Under the pieces are notes generated by a model. It had not been told where the DNA came from, ran no database searches, and saw only the letters and a program-made list of their open reading frames with translations. This document shows, one piece after another, positions 44,008 through 54,987 of a stretch of DNA of 64,000 nt. The stretch comes from Scolanthus callimorphus (Eukaryota > Cnidaria > Anthozoa > Actiniaria > Edwardsiidae), in assembly GCA_033964015.1 (NCBI GenBank), contig CM066915.1, positions 9,750,573 to 9,814,572 of the forward strand. The letters run 5' to 3'. Position 1 is the stretch's first letter; each line of letters opens with the position of its first letter. A program made the position numbers and the translations under genes.

Positions 44008-44619
44008 AATAGGCCACTTGCTCTAACTGGGTCACTTTACCCCAACTACCTCTTAACGAGGTGTTTGTCAAAATCAATTCCAGAAATACAAAGAACCAAT
44101 TGATATTAGTCAGAAACTGAAGTTTCAGCATAAATCTCTAAGCTGGAGCAAATGGCAGCGAGTTGAATTTTCAAGATTTTACTCAGAATGTATAAGATGG
44201 GTCACGTGACGCACTTAGTGCAAGTGGCCTATTCTCATACTTTTACGATCGACTGATACGACCTTACGGAAACCATTTTTTGTCAGTAAATTTGAGTTCA
44301 AAAGTCTCTGCATAAATTAATTATAGAATATCGCAAATTTCAAGATATGTTCCCCACGGGCAACTCCACAGAAGTAGAGGCAGCCCAGGGGTAGCCACAC
44401 CCTTTGCATATTGCACGTGTAAATGGCCTTGTTTGTTCTCGTTACAGGGTAAAACTTTGAATAATGAACGACAGCGCGAGTTCCTGGGAAGGCAGCCAGT
44501 TAAACAAACTATCATTTCACTGCGCCTTACGTGAAAATGTTTTGCAAATACCTGAAGATTCAAATACATGATAAATCGACTTTGTCAAGACAGGGACGAG
44601 CTCAGGAATTCTTTTAGTG
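44008..44619. other. No recognisable gene; upstream of an exon
   Basis: AT-rich. Could hold promoter or 5' UTR for the transporter-like exon that follows, but no TATA box or initiator can be singled out. Confidence 0.35.
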
Positions 44620-44788
44620 ATGCGTTGGTGCACTGGTCAGCAACCTCATCATCAAGACAGTGCGTGGTCATGGTTTGTTTGCTTGTCGGCTACCCTTGCG
44701 GACGGTTTGAGCCTCAGTTTGTCAAACTGTTTTGCAATCATGCTTCCTGTTCTCATCCAGCAGTTCAATGAAAGCCGGGAGAATGCTG
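44620..44788 (+). CDS. First coding exon of an SLC16 (monocarboxylate transporter)-like gene, partial
   Basis: An ATG at 44620 opens a frame with DSAWSWFVCLSATLADG, then LPVLIQQFNESRENAG. This is the N-terminal W.W.V motif and first transmembrane helix of monocarboxylate-transporter-like major facilitator proteins, which ends in an F.ESR segment and is often followed by a splice site. A consensus donor (CTG|GTGAGT) sits at 44788/44789. The following exons are not recognisable in the window, so this may be a gene with a very long intron that continues elsewhere, or an orphaned exon. MCTs co-transport protons with lactate, pyruvate or related acids at membranes. Confidence 0.55.
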
Positions 44789-45910
44789 GTGAGTCAGTAA
44801 TAGAGAACGGTATCAATACTGATTCTCGAACTATTTTCCCATTTTAAAAAAACCTACCACACCCAAATCCTATTGTTTTATGCAGGTTTTGAACTCTGAT
44901 GCAAAACCTATACTATTTAAAAGATGGTAGCGGCATTTGAATAATTTAGGGGAGTGTGGGGCTGAATGTAAGACCCGGGGGTCAGAGGATTTTGGGTAAT
45001 TGGATTTGGGAAAATAGCAATGGGATTTTGGGATTTTGGGTCAAAATGCAGTGAGCCTCCCTCTATAAGTGCAATGATGAACGTGATCCCCCCTCAGAGC
45101 AGTTAAATGTTTTCGTGTTCCCCCGCCTCCTTTTGACCTAGTAAAAGACAGTTTACAGATAGAGGGGATCACATTTTTCTTTCGTTGCGCGCGAAGCGCG
45201 CTCGAATTTTGATAAACGCATTTCATCGCCATTTCATTGATAAAAGCACTTTCACCAAGAAAGTGTAGATGAACAATCCATCTTTTTTTATGTACAGTAA
45301 CAAGAGTGCATTAACAAGAGTCTTTCGTACAGTATTTGTCCACATCACAGTCAGAGAAGTGTCTATTTTTAGATTTGAATTTCGTGCGCGAAAGTATTCG
45401 AATGCTCAGGTTCGAATGCTCGTATACCCAATATACAACAAATAGAGAATATCCTACCTTATCTTTGCAACTTTAAAGGTTTTTCGATTGATCTGCGATT
45501 TATTTTAGGCTGGATCTCACAACTGTTTGCGTGGCGAGAAAGTGGGAACCCTGTGGATGACGAATTTTCGCGGCAATCCTAGTTCTAAAAATAGACACTT
45601 TTCTGACTGTGATTCGGGCGTACATAGTAAATATGGAAACTCTTGGTAATCCACTCTTGATAGTAAACAAATCCTGTAGTTTTTATTATTCACCTATTGC
45701 GCGCCGAAATTATTGCGTGAAGCGCGGCCCAAATGACTAATTTCTATGCCTGTAACGTCGAACACACGCTTTCTCTTCTTTCGAACAAAGTGACTGCCCG
45801 CCAGGCATTTTTGGTAGAGTTTGTTTTTCCTCGCCAAGATACAGTTGTTCTTTTTAACGGTGCGAAGGTAGTGTCTTTGTTGCGCGAGTTGCCAAAGACT
45901 ATATTTACTA
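44789..45910. other. No gene; repeat of the GCGCGAAGCGCGC family
   Basis: 45125-45245 carries TTGACCTAGTAAAAGACAG, then CGCGCGAAGCGCGCTCG and ATTTTGATAAACGCATTTC, recurring at 48018-48112 with small changes. Related GCGCGAAGCGCGC cores occur at about 47358 and 48433. Confidence 0.5.
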
Positions 45911-46094
45911 AATAAACCCCTTCTGGCGGCTGTAATATCGGCGGATAATGTCCAAGGATGAAAAATGGTACGAAAAATTAACAGTTGGCTGAGAAGCGAA
46001 GCTTCGAGTGCAACTGTGAAATTTTGAGGACCATTTTTCATCCGCGGACATTATCCGCCGATATTACAGCAAGCCAGCCAAGAAGGGGTTTATT
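45911..46094. mobile_element. 184-bp MITE
   Basis: AATAAACCCCTTCTGGC at the left is mirrored by AGAAGGGGTTTATT at the right. Inner arms TGTAATATCGGCGGATAATG and CATTATCCGCCGATATTACA are perfect complements. Confidence 0.85.
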
Positions 46095-47113
46095 TATTTT
46101 ATATCCCAGCGACTTCACTGAAAAACTCGAGAGAGAAAAGAACATTGTGAACGTGAGTAAACCACTAAACTGCAGCATGGCGCGAAAAGGCAAATCGTAA
46201 GCGGTGATTGGCTAAGATATTTTTATTCGAGCTGTGATTGGTTGACACAAAAACTGTCAATCAAACCCTAACGTGGGGCTTGAAGAAATCAGAGCGAATT
46301 CACAAAACAAATTTACAACGCACAAGTTCCAGTGCTTTCCCGAGTGCTTTTCTACTGAAATCTAGCCAAGATTTCGGGTTTTCAGGTCTAATTCCTTGCC
46401 GGACTGTTAATTAATTGTTCTGCTGTGAACCGAAGTATAAATTACAGCCGTGAAATGCAGAGTTGGAAAAATTTAGCGCTGCAGATCGAACTTGGAAGTC
46501 GGCTTGCTGCCTACACTCGAAGTGGTTGAATTTTGGTTGAGCTGATTGCAAGTTGTTTTTCTATTTGCCAAGCTACGACAAATGGTAAGTTTAAAAACAA
46601 TTCTTTTATCGTCATTTTGCTCTTTTTTGTTTAGTTCTTTCATTTTTTTCGCGACTGTCAAACCGAATTAACTTGGATTGAAACAACAACAAAAAAGTAA
46701 CAACTTTGTAAACCATTCACGCCCTGTTTTAGTTGACTTTTTTGTGTTTTCCGGTGTCGCCTCAGCCACCAATTTCCGTATTTCATCAATCTTAGACAAA
46801 AACCTTGGTTGCTTGTTTCCCATTAGTTTTATAAACAGAAAATATCAAGTTTTTGCTTAAAACATTTCTCCCAGGACGGATATCACTTCCGACGGACAAT
46901 ATCGTCTGTTATTATATAGCTCGTGTTTATTCGATCAAAGCGCGCGCTCTGATTGGTTCTATCATGGTCACGTGGCGGGCTACAAATTCAATGTAGCCCG
47001 CGCGGGCTACAATTAAAAAATTATTGCCCGCGCGGGCGACATCGCTAGAGCGAGAAATTTCGGCGGACTATTTTTACCCATGTTTACCGATTTTTCTTTT
47101 GCTATATAATAAA
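46095..47113. other. No recognisable gene
   Basis: Short frames only. 46990-47050 contains a GC-rich inverted motif (AGCCCGCGCGGGCTACAAT). Confidence 0.4.
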
Positions 47114-47256
47114 ACACTTAATGACTGCACCCTCGGGAAACAGCGAGTTTTGTTTTCCCTCGAATCTCGATGTTTCCCTCGACTTCGTCTCGGGAAACAT
47201 CGACATTCTCGGGGAAACAAAACTCGCTGTTTCCCTCGGAAGCAGTCATTAAGTGT
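47114..47256. mobile_element. 143-bp foldback MITE
   Basis: ACACTTAATGACTGC and GCAGTCATTAAGTGT are the ends. Inner arms GGGAAACAGCGAGTTTTGTT and AACAAAACTCGCTGTTTCCC pair fully. Confidence 0.85.
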
Positions 47257-47531
47257 ATAATATCTGTCCTGTGAAAATGCACCACGTGATACGTTTCGAC
47301 CAATGAGCGCGCGTTAAAATTGATCACTGGGATATAAAAGATGATATTCTTTATGCGCGCGATGCGCGCCGAAATTTTATCATGTATTGAGTGAAGTGAG
47401 GTAGAAAAATGCAAATGATAGAGAAGTTACTGGAATAACTACTTCTTGTGGTCCCCCCCTTTCAGGGCTTCAGGTTTTGAGAGATCCCTCTTTCGCTCTC
47501 CCAAAAATGAAGTGATCCCCCCCAAAATCCT

Positions 47532-47572
<41 letters not shown>

Positions 47573-49424
47573 CGATGAATAATGACCGGTCCCTAATGGC
47601 TTCCCGATCTTGTGCTAGTCAAATCACGTACGTTTTCTAGTGAATATTGAAAAGAAAGGAAAATATTTTTTTAGTATAATAAATAACTCATTAGATGTTT
47701 TTTCAATTGACTGGCAGACATTTTACTCGTTGTTCGCGTTGGGAATATTAATCCCACCCCTTAAAGTGGCACTAGGGACCGTTCATTTTTTATCAGGGAT
47801 GGGGGGCTGGTGGAAATGAGGGGGTCCCTGTCTTTTTTGGGTGGCCCCCTTTTCATGTCCGTATTGTTTTAGGTGGCCCCTCAAAATCCAATGTATTTTT
47901 TCTGGTGCCCTGAAAGATAGACTCTTGCCTGAGTGATGCAGTCTCATTCTTCTTAACGTTTTTCTTACTTCTGTCAAAGCTAAGGAACCGATCAACCGAC
48001 ACCCACATCAGGTCCCCTATTTGACCTAGTAGAAGACATTTTACATAAAGAGGGGGTCACATAATTCTTTCATTACGCGCGAAGCGCGCCCAACTTTTGA
48101 TAACCACATTTCCTCAAGCCTCAGAAAAAGGGTAGATGAAGGATTTTTGTGTATAGTAAACAAAGCCTGTCAGGAGCCCAGGAAATACTCTAATTATGTA
48201 GGTTAGATGAAACATCCTAGTGAAGGGCTCCTGAGCCGCAAATAAAGAAATGGTTATTAATGTGCGTGAAGCGCCGGCTTGTAAGTAAACGTTGAACTCA
48301 TGCTTACCTAAGGGGGGTTCTTTCGAACATAGAGACGTCTGCCCGGCAGGCCTATCAGCGCAGGGTATTTTGATAGGGCTTATGTTAGTCGACAAAAAAC
48401 TAAAAGAGCATATTAGATGTAAAATTCTTCATGCGCGCGAAGCGCGCCGAAATTTTTATTAAGTATTGAGTGAACTCAGAAACATATAAGCGAGTTGAAA
48501 CATGCAACAAACATATTGCATGCTGTAAAAAATAAAAACTTTTTATTTCCTCCCTGTTATGTGCTTGTATTTTTTTGGGTGACCCCCCCCCCCCCCCCCC
48601 CCCCTTTAGGGGCGTATTTTTTCTGGTGGCCCCCCTTTGAGGCCGTATTTTTTCCCACAATGCATCACAAGTGGTGCATTGTGGGATTGATAGGAAGTAA
48701 AAGTCCTTTGTCAGGAGGCCGCCATTTTGAATATGACGTCATCTCGCAAGAGGCCTATTGTGACCTACAAAGTGAGAAGGGTTGAAGCCAGACATAGACA
48801 AAATGTCCCTTGTTTCAGAGGTGAGCGCTTGCTTTGTTAAGGGGATCCCTGAGCCTGAGGAATATAGGAAAAGAGGTCAAGGAGAGGAACATCTCCGTTG
48901 GAGATAGGCCTTCATAGCCTTAACAGGGCAAATAGGCTGGTTGGTCTGGCCTGGTCTGACCAGTGTGGAAAGGATCAGTCTTGGAAACTTTTTATCTTTA
49001 CAGACATATATTCAGGAGAAAGAAAGGAATTTGGTCCCCGTCGGCATGAGGGGCCAGCTCTCGAAACCATGTCATCATAAACCGAGAAAGTGCATCAGCA
49101 ACTTCATTGTTTTTTCCATCAATATGCCGTAGTCGCAAGTTGAGTTAGAGAGTAAGATGACGTAGGAGATCCATGACTCTAGGGACATGAGATCTCTTTG
49201 AGTTGACAATTGACACAACTGATTCTTTGTCACAGTAAAGAATGATGCGCTTGTTTGCAAAGTGGCTACCCCGTAGATGACAAGCAACAACTACAACAAA
49301 GAACTCCTGCCAAGCAATGCTGATGCCTGGTTGAGAAAGTTGCTGATTGGACGTCCAATGGCCCTAAAAAACAATTTTGGCCAAAAATACCCCCAAAGCC
49401 TATGACCCCAGAGGCATCTGTGGA
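47257..49424. other. No gene; homopolymer-rich repeat fragments
   Basis: Poly-C tracts at about 47537-47570 and 48582-48604 are flanked by related GGTGGCCCCC-type sequence, suggesting hAT-like MITE fragments as at 42883. Repeats of the GCGCGAAGCGCGC family are at about 47340-47415, 48018-48112 and 48420-48480. A perfect short hairpin CCCACAATGCA/TGCATTGTGGG lies at about 48654-48685. Confidence 0.5.
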
Positions 49425-49578
49425 AAGTAAATGAATGAATGATCATCGCAGTTAAGAAGCACTCTAAGCGATCGCTATAAATGGAACCTGAAAAAAAGAT
49501 TTCAGGCTTCCAACAGGATTCGAACCCATGACCACCACGATACCGGTGTGACGTTATACCACCTGAGCTATAGAAGCC
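49425..49578 (-). mobile_element. tRNA-headed SINE
   Basis: On the minus strand, 49578-49505 is a 74-nt tRNA-like head. GGCTTCT pairs with GGAAGCC as a 7-bp acceptor stem, TAGCTCAGGTGG is an A box, and GGTTCGAATCC is a B box. The D stem and anticodon loop are degenerate, so it is not a working tRNA. The body contains AGCGATCGCTTAGAGTGCTT and ends in an (ATTC)n tail. The tail half is repeated at 49672-49727, where the head is missing. Confidence 0.75.
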
Positions 49579-49671
49579 AGAACTGGCGGCTTAGGTCAAA
49601 TGTTGGGTTCTTCAAGGCTCCGTATGATATCTGTTGACAATGAATATGGTTAGAACTGCGGTGTACGAATG

Positions 49672-49727
49672 GTAAATGAATGAATGATCATCGCAGTTAA
49701 GAAGCAATCTAAGCGATCGCTATAAAT
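49672..49727 (-). repeat. Second SINE tail fragment
   Basis: Near-identical to 49428-49483 (AATGATCATCGCAGTTAAGA shared). It lies about 245 bp away in the same orientation, as in a tandem SINE dimer that lost one head. Confidence 0.7.
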
Positions 49728-50669
49728 CTGTGAAAAGGCTAAATGAATCAGAATCAACCCATGTGGTCGGCAGGAACAAATTTGCACCATTCCAATTCAT
49801 GATGAATGTGTGCCACATTTTTAGGTCTTTGAAGAAACCTGCATTTAGGGTGATATGATGGTGTGATTGGTGAGTTGCGGGTTAGAGCGATGATGCGCTG
49901 TAAGAAAGGTCTTCCCGGGGTTCTCGCATGCAAAATTAGGAGTCCCAATAAGAGACGGAAGCTCTCTTAGGATGCAGGATGACTTCCCCTGAAACTCAGA
50001 CATGGGCCCCCAACTCTCCTTAGTGCGCCCTCCTTTTCCAAATTAGAGGTAAATATCTCTGGTTGGCTAGAGGCGGTTTTTACATTCCTAGAAAAAACTG
50101 GGCTGGGGTGCCCCTGTAAATCCTATGTCTGCCCCAAAAATGTTGCACCATGAAGACACAAACTTCCGATTTGGATGGTCGGCGATAACTGCTACTAGGG
50201 GGTCAACATTAGCAGGGGTTGGGAGGGGCTGTTCCAAGTGGAAATTATAACTTTCTCTTACTACTGGAAATTATAACAATTATAACAAGTTCCTAAACGT
50301 AGTGTAAATAATGAGGTTCAGGCATGCAAAAACTACTAGCGTGTTTTTGGTCTTTCTAATCCTTATTGCTGCCTCTCCTCGGACGTATGATCACGAGGGT
50401 ACATGTGTAAGACTTCATACTTTCTACTGGCTGAGTTTGGAGCTGTCTACGGATTTTACTGGTTGGAACATTGGGATATTTGGTTTCTTCCCGTCTTCGG
50501 AGAACTTGTGGACTGAGAGCCTTATTTGCATCAGGAACAATACCACCATATTAGCCGGTTTAAACCTATTGTTTCACTCTCCATGGAACAGTGATCTCTC
50601 TAATGATGTTGTTCATATCAACCTGTTGAATGGCTCTGCTGGAATTACATTCTTTAGACGTCCACGGAT
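49728..50669. other. No recognisable gene
   Basis: A frame at 50311-50877 (188 codons) is not in the frame of the LINE that follows and is not supported as a protein. The first part of that LINE may start here but is too decayed to read. Confidence 0.4.
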
Positions 50670-52171
50670 CAGGAGATACACTTGTCCTAGTGTCTATTAT
50701 TCAAGTTCCAGTGCTTCTTTTCATGCGTTATTGGAAGGCGATCTTGTTTATAACCTACCCATATACATGGTCACACCCTTGACCTTATCATTACTCGCCA
50801 GTCTGACGATATCATCCCAGAGGAGCCATCACCTGCGCGATTTATTTCTGATCATGCTGTCGTACTATGCAAGCTAAGGACAATCAAACCTGTTTCGGAA
50901 GTAAAACATGCTCAATACAGGAAGTTGAAGTCTATCAACCATGTCCAATTCGCTGAGGATATCCGTAGTTCACGGTTGTATAGAAGTCCCCCTGATAATT
51001 TGGGAGAATTGGTTGATTGCTATAACTCCACCCTCTCGTCACTCCTCGATAGACATGCACTGAAATCATGCACTGGTTGTTATGCACAGGGCCAGACAAG
51101 CGTATTACAGCCAGTATATTGAAAAAAAAAATAGGCGACAGTCAATCAAAGCTGTTTCGTGCAAGCAAGTACCTCCTCAAACTTCATGCTGATAAATCCC
51201 TCCCACCTCACACGGACGCACTGAAATTGGCCAATGATATGGGCGAGTTCTTTGAACACAAGATAGTTGCAATTAGATCCAAACTAGTGGCCAACGCCCA
51301 AACAACCGGTGTAGGTGATGTAGACGTGCATGGGGATGAATGTTTGTCGGATAATAGGAATATCGCATTCTCTGAGTTTTCACCCCTCTCTGAAGAATCT
51401 GTGAAGAAGCTAGCGCTCTCTTGCATGAAATCGTGTGCGCTTGACCCTCTTCCCTCGCCCGTACGTAGTATCCATCTGGATGAGTTACTTACAGTCATTA
51501 CCAAGTATCGGGCTCATTCGCTGATGAGTGGAAAAGTGCCCTGGTCAATCCTTCTCTCAAGAAAGCTGGACTTGACCTTGTAAATAAGAACTTTCGTCCA
51601 ATAAGTAACCTCCAGTTCACTTCTAAAATTACAGAGAAAGCTGTCGCTCTCCAGATTCAAGATATTCAAGATATTATATGAACTGTTTCCTTTATTATAG
51701 AGTGCTTACAGAGAACATCACTCTACAGAGACGGCACTTTTAAGAGTTAAGAATGACATCCTTACAAATAAAGGCCATGTGACGCTCTTGATTCTTTTAG
51801 ATCTCAGCGCCGCCTTCGATACGGTAGACCACAGCATCCTACTCCACAGTTTGCAGCATATGCTTGGTTTACGTGGATCAGCTCTAAAATGGTTTGAGTC
51901 TTATTTGAGTGGGAGGACCCAACAAGTTTGTGTGAACGGTACACAATCAAGAAGGTTCTCCTTGGACTGCGGAGTCCCTCAGGGTTCTTGCCTCGGACCG
52001 TTGCTTTTTACGATCTATGCAAGCAAACTGTTTTCTATTGTCAAGAAGCATTTGACCTCTGTTCACTCTTATGCGCACGATACTCAATTGTACCTGTCCT
52101 TTTGCCCATCGGACAGTACTGGCGAGTCTGAGGCTCTGGCCGCCATGGAACGATGCATATCTGATATCTGA
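50670..52171 (+). pseudogene. Decayed L2-like LINE ORF2
   Basis: Endonuclease end: GHTLDLIITRQSDD, then FISDHAVVLCKLR. RT: SCMKSCALDPLPSP, then FRPISNLQF, LLDLSAAFDTVDHSILL and CGVPQGSCLGPLLFTIYASKLF read in two or three frames. The catalytic box reads YAHDTQLYLS: the first Asp of YADD is His, which would abolish activity. The frame ends at 52171 in CTGATATCTGATATCTGATT followed by (TTA)n, the probable tail of a truncated copy. Confidence 0.8.
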
Positions 52172-52430
52172 TATCTGATTATTATTATTATTATTGCCAT
52201 TCCCCAAAAGAAATGATAGCTTATAAGTGGACCTAAATTACTCTCTTTATCGCCACAAAAATTTCTGTCTTTGAATTTGGACCTGATTATGACTACCATA
52301 ATTCGATATTTGCTTTTAAACAGACGCGACATGAAAACTGAGAAGTTTTTAAAAGCGCCAGTGTTCCGCGCGTTTTTGATTTCATTCCTTTTAACAGCGA
52401 AAAGACCTATTTAAAATTGCATAGAAAGGC
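52172..52430. other. No recognisable gene
   Basis: Starts with (ATT)n; otherwise plain AT-rich sequence. Confidence 0.4.
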
Positions 52431-52746
52431 CCTGTTGTTCCTTTCCTTAAGGTGTGAAAGGAACCAATTGACTAATAAACGGAACAAAAGGACCTTTTAA
52501 AGTTAAAAGGAACCAATCGTTCCTTTCGACTGCGTTCCTTTTTACTTAATAGGAACAATAGTTCCTGTGTGAACTGTTCCTATCTAACAATTCGGACCAA
52601 TTGTTCCCAATTAGTTGTCATATAGGAACACCAGGTCCGAACAATGCTATTTTTGTTCCTCAATTGCCAAAACGGTTCCGATTAGCACCTTAAAGGAACG
52701 ATTCGTTTAACTATAAAAGGGAACGCATTGTTCCTTTTTAACAGGG
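52431..52746. mobile_element. MITE packed with GGAAC/GTTCC words
   Basis: Ends CCCTGTT and AACAGGG are inverted. Between them about twenty GGAAC or GTTCC pentamers occur in both orientations (GTTCCTTT, GGAACAATAGTTCC, GGAACGATTCG). This gives very many possible hairpins. No coding. Confidence 0.6.
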
Positions 52747-53032
52747 TAAGTCTTCTGAAACACTAACAATGCGGGTTTTGTCTAATTTGAAGGCATGTCT
52801 AAACTTGCAAATTAACCAGCTTGTGTTAACACGTAATAATAAGTCTGGCATGTTTAATTGTCATTTTCTGACAAGCCCAAGCAAAGTGTCACGTCTTCTT
52901 TTCATCAACATTTCCTGCCTGGGCTTGTTAAGCTCTCTTGGGTATTGCCAAAAGGGCATGTTTGTGCAGATATGGTCACAAAGAGCTGTGATTCGCTAGC
53001 CCAAACATACGTCTCCTGGTAACAAAAACTAG
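52747..53032. other. Upstream region of the recombinase gene
   Basis: Contains an inverted pair GACAAGCCCAAGCA and TGCCTGGGCTTGTT (about 52872-52930). No ORF of note. Confidence 0.4.
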
Positions 53033-53040
53033 TATAAAAG
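53033..53040 (+). promoter_or_regulatory. TATA box of the recombinase gene
   Basis: TATAAAAG lies 50 bp before the ATG. An initiator-like GACTCAATCATTTT follows about 25-30 bp downstream, so transcription would start near 53062-53068 with a very short leader. Confidence 0.6.
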
Positions 53041-53089
53041 ATAGCGTCGTTTGGAGACTCAATCATTTTAGTCTTGACTTCTGAGTGAG

Positions 53090-54853
53090 ATGAGCAAACG
53101 AGGAGAGGTAATCAACTGGTCGAAATTACCAAATGCTTCGCTCAAGCCTAAAAGACTTCACCTAGAGGAAGACGAAGTGGATGGCCTTTTTCACTGTCCA
53201 GTTCAAGAATGCAAACACGATGGATTCGCCACACAGCGAGGATGCAGAAAACACGTAAAGAAAAAGCATCTTTGGTTTTATTACTTTGACGAAAAGCCTA
53301 ATATCAACCTTGCTAAAGAGAATGTGAGTACCTCTGTAAAACGTGAAGCTGCTGGGAACTCTGCGCGTAATTTGAGATCAATGCCTACGTATGACATTTC
53401 AAGTAAAATTGCTCAGCAAGTTTTTTCGTGGCTAACTGGCACTGGAGGTGGCTGTAAAAGTGATCGCCAAGCTCGGCAAATAGTTAGCAGGTGCTTGAAG
53501 TTCTTGAAATTTTGCTGCGAAGACGAAGAAGACCTAACATTTGAGATAATAGACTTCAGTTTCTGCTCTCCTAATCTGCTTTTTAAGTTTATTGACGTGC
53601 TTCAGGATGAATGGAAGCTTGGGCATGCTGGGCGGGTGGGGTACATCGACGCAATTGCAGAACTTATAGATTTTAGAAAGGTAAACGGAGCGTCGGCAAA
53701 GGTGCTAAGTAATTTTTCTACCGCGGAAGTCTACTTGAAAAAGGTACGCAGAACAGTTTCTAAAATGATGCGCATTTAGTGCACTAGCGACCTCGATATA
53801 GACGCACTAGAAGCTAAAGGGCATTGGGCAACATTAGAGGAGCTCTTGGAAGCAGTTGGTCATTATTTATCACGCTACGAGAATGTGCTTAAAACCTGTA
53901 AGGAACGTCCACGCGCAGCATCGCCGCTAGATTTATCATTTGCCACCAAATTCCTCGCGCTTTACTTGTTTATCAAAGTTAAAGGTTCTCGCCCAATGAC
54001 GTATCAGTATTTGACTGTTGACATGGTCACCAAAGCCAAGATAAACGGTGGATTTATTGACCAGAAAATGTTTAAGACTGCAGGAAAATATGGGTTTGAC
54101 TCTATTTATTTAACCGACACAAACATGCAAGTACTTGAAGGATTCATCACCCATATTCGGCCGCAATTAAAGCCAACATGTGATTACGTCCTCGTGACAA
54201 GAAATGGAGGCCAGCACAGCAAACTTGGAGAATTAATGAGCAAGTTGGTGTTTGACGCGACCGGCAAATACGTTCATCCCACCCGCTATCGACAGATCGT
54301 CGAGACCGCAAGCTCGAGAAATCTGGACAGCAGCGCGCAAAGCACCATCTCGGAAGACCAAAAACACACTTCTGTTGTGGCCAGGGTACACTACCAAAAA
54401 CAAAGATCGCGCGACGTTGCGACAAAGGCGCACATGTTTATCAAAGAATTACAAGGTGACAAGGGTTCAGAGCTTGAAAACGACGTGCGCGCACGACTCT
54501 CTGACAAGTCTAGTGCATCCTCCCAAGAGCAAGATGAGAAAGCAGACAGCTCTTCTACTGATGAGGTCGAAACAATCAAGGAAGTTCCGCCCCCTGAACT
54601 TCCCGCTTGTACGCCAAAGCTCAAGCGCGAAAATGCATTAAAAGGGAAATCCTCGTTAAGCTCCTCGAGACGGAAGAATGTCATGTATACCCCCGAAGAG
54701 AACAAATATCTGAAGGCTGGACTTAAGAGGTATGGGTTTGGCCAATGGAAAGCTATCCTCAGAGATCCCGAATTTAAATTTCAAAAGGGAAGGACAGCAA
54801 ACTCGTTGCTATGTCGAGCGTCACGACGATTCCCGTCATACTGCAAAACGTAA
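53090..54853 (+). pseudogene. Zinc-finger/tyrosine recombinase/Myb fusion, one in-frame stop
   Basis: The ATG at 53090 opens 587 codons interrupted once, in frame, by TAG at 53777-53779 (codon 230). Residues 36-60 are a C2H2-type finger (C36, C41, H55, H60; Cx4Cx13Hx4H). The C-terminal catalytic domain has all expected tyrosine-recombinase residues: Arg in GSRPMTYQYL (R301), Lys in FKTAGKYG (K329), HPTR (H396, R399), His in QKHTSVVA (H426) and nucleophile in RVHYQKQ (Y435). An acidic serine-rich linker follows, then a telomere-repeat-factor-like Myb domain (~532-582: YTPEENKYLKAGLKRYGFGQ, WKAILRDPEF, GRTANSLLCR). It would cut and rejoin DNA through a 3'-phosphotyrosine. Crypton-type elements encode such enzymes; the ZnF plus Myb arrangement is unusual to me. 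Confidence 0.8.
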
Positions 54854-54987
54854 AACAAAATGGACTGGCCGCCGACCAATAAAACTGCAGTTTTATCTAG
54901 GAGCATACTGGGTACTATTGCACTACCATTAAATATTAACCGACTGAGAATTCGCTCTCTTTTTTTTAAAGACACGAACGAGTCAAG

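Noticed and set aside
47537..47570. Poly-C tract as a biological signal
   Set aside because: Homopolymer length is unreliable in assemblies; treated only as a possible MITE terminus.
49505..49578. Functional tRNA gene
   Set aside because: Acceptor stem and A/B boxes are present, but the D stem and anticodon loop do not fold properly and a SINE body with (ATTC)n tail follows.
50311..50877. 188-codon ORF with a hydrophobic start resembling a signal peptide
   Set aside because: Overlaps the decayed LINE endonuclease in a different frame; no domain.
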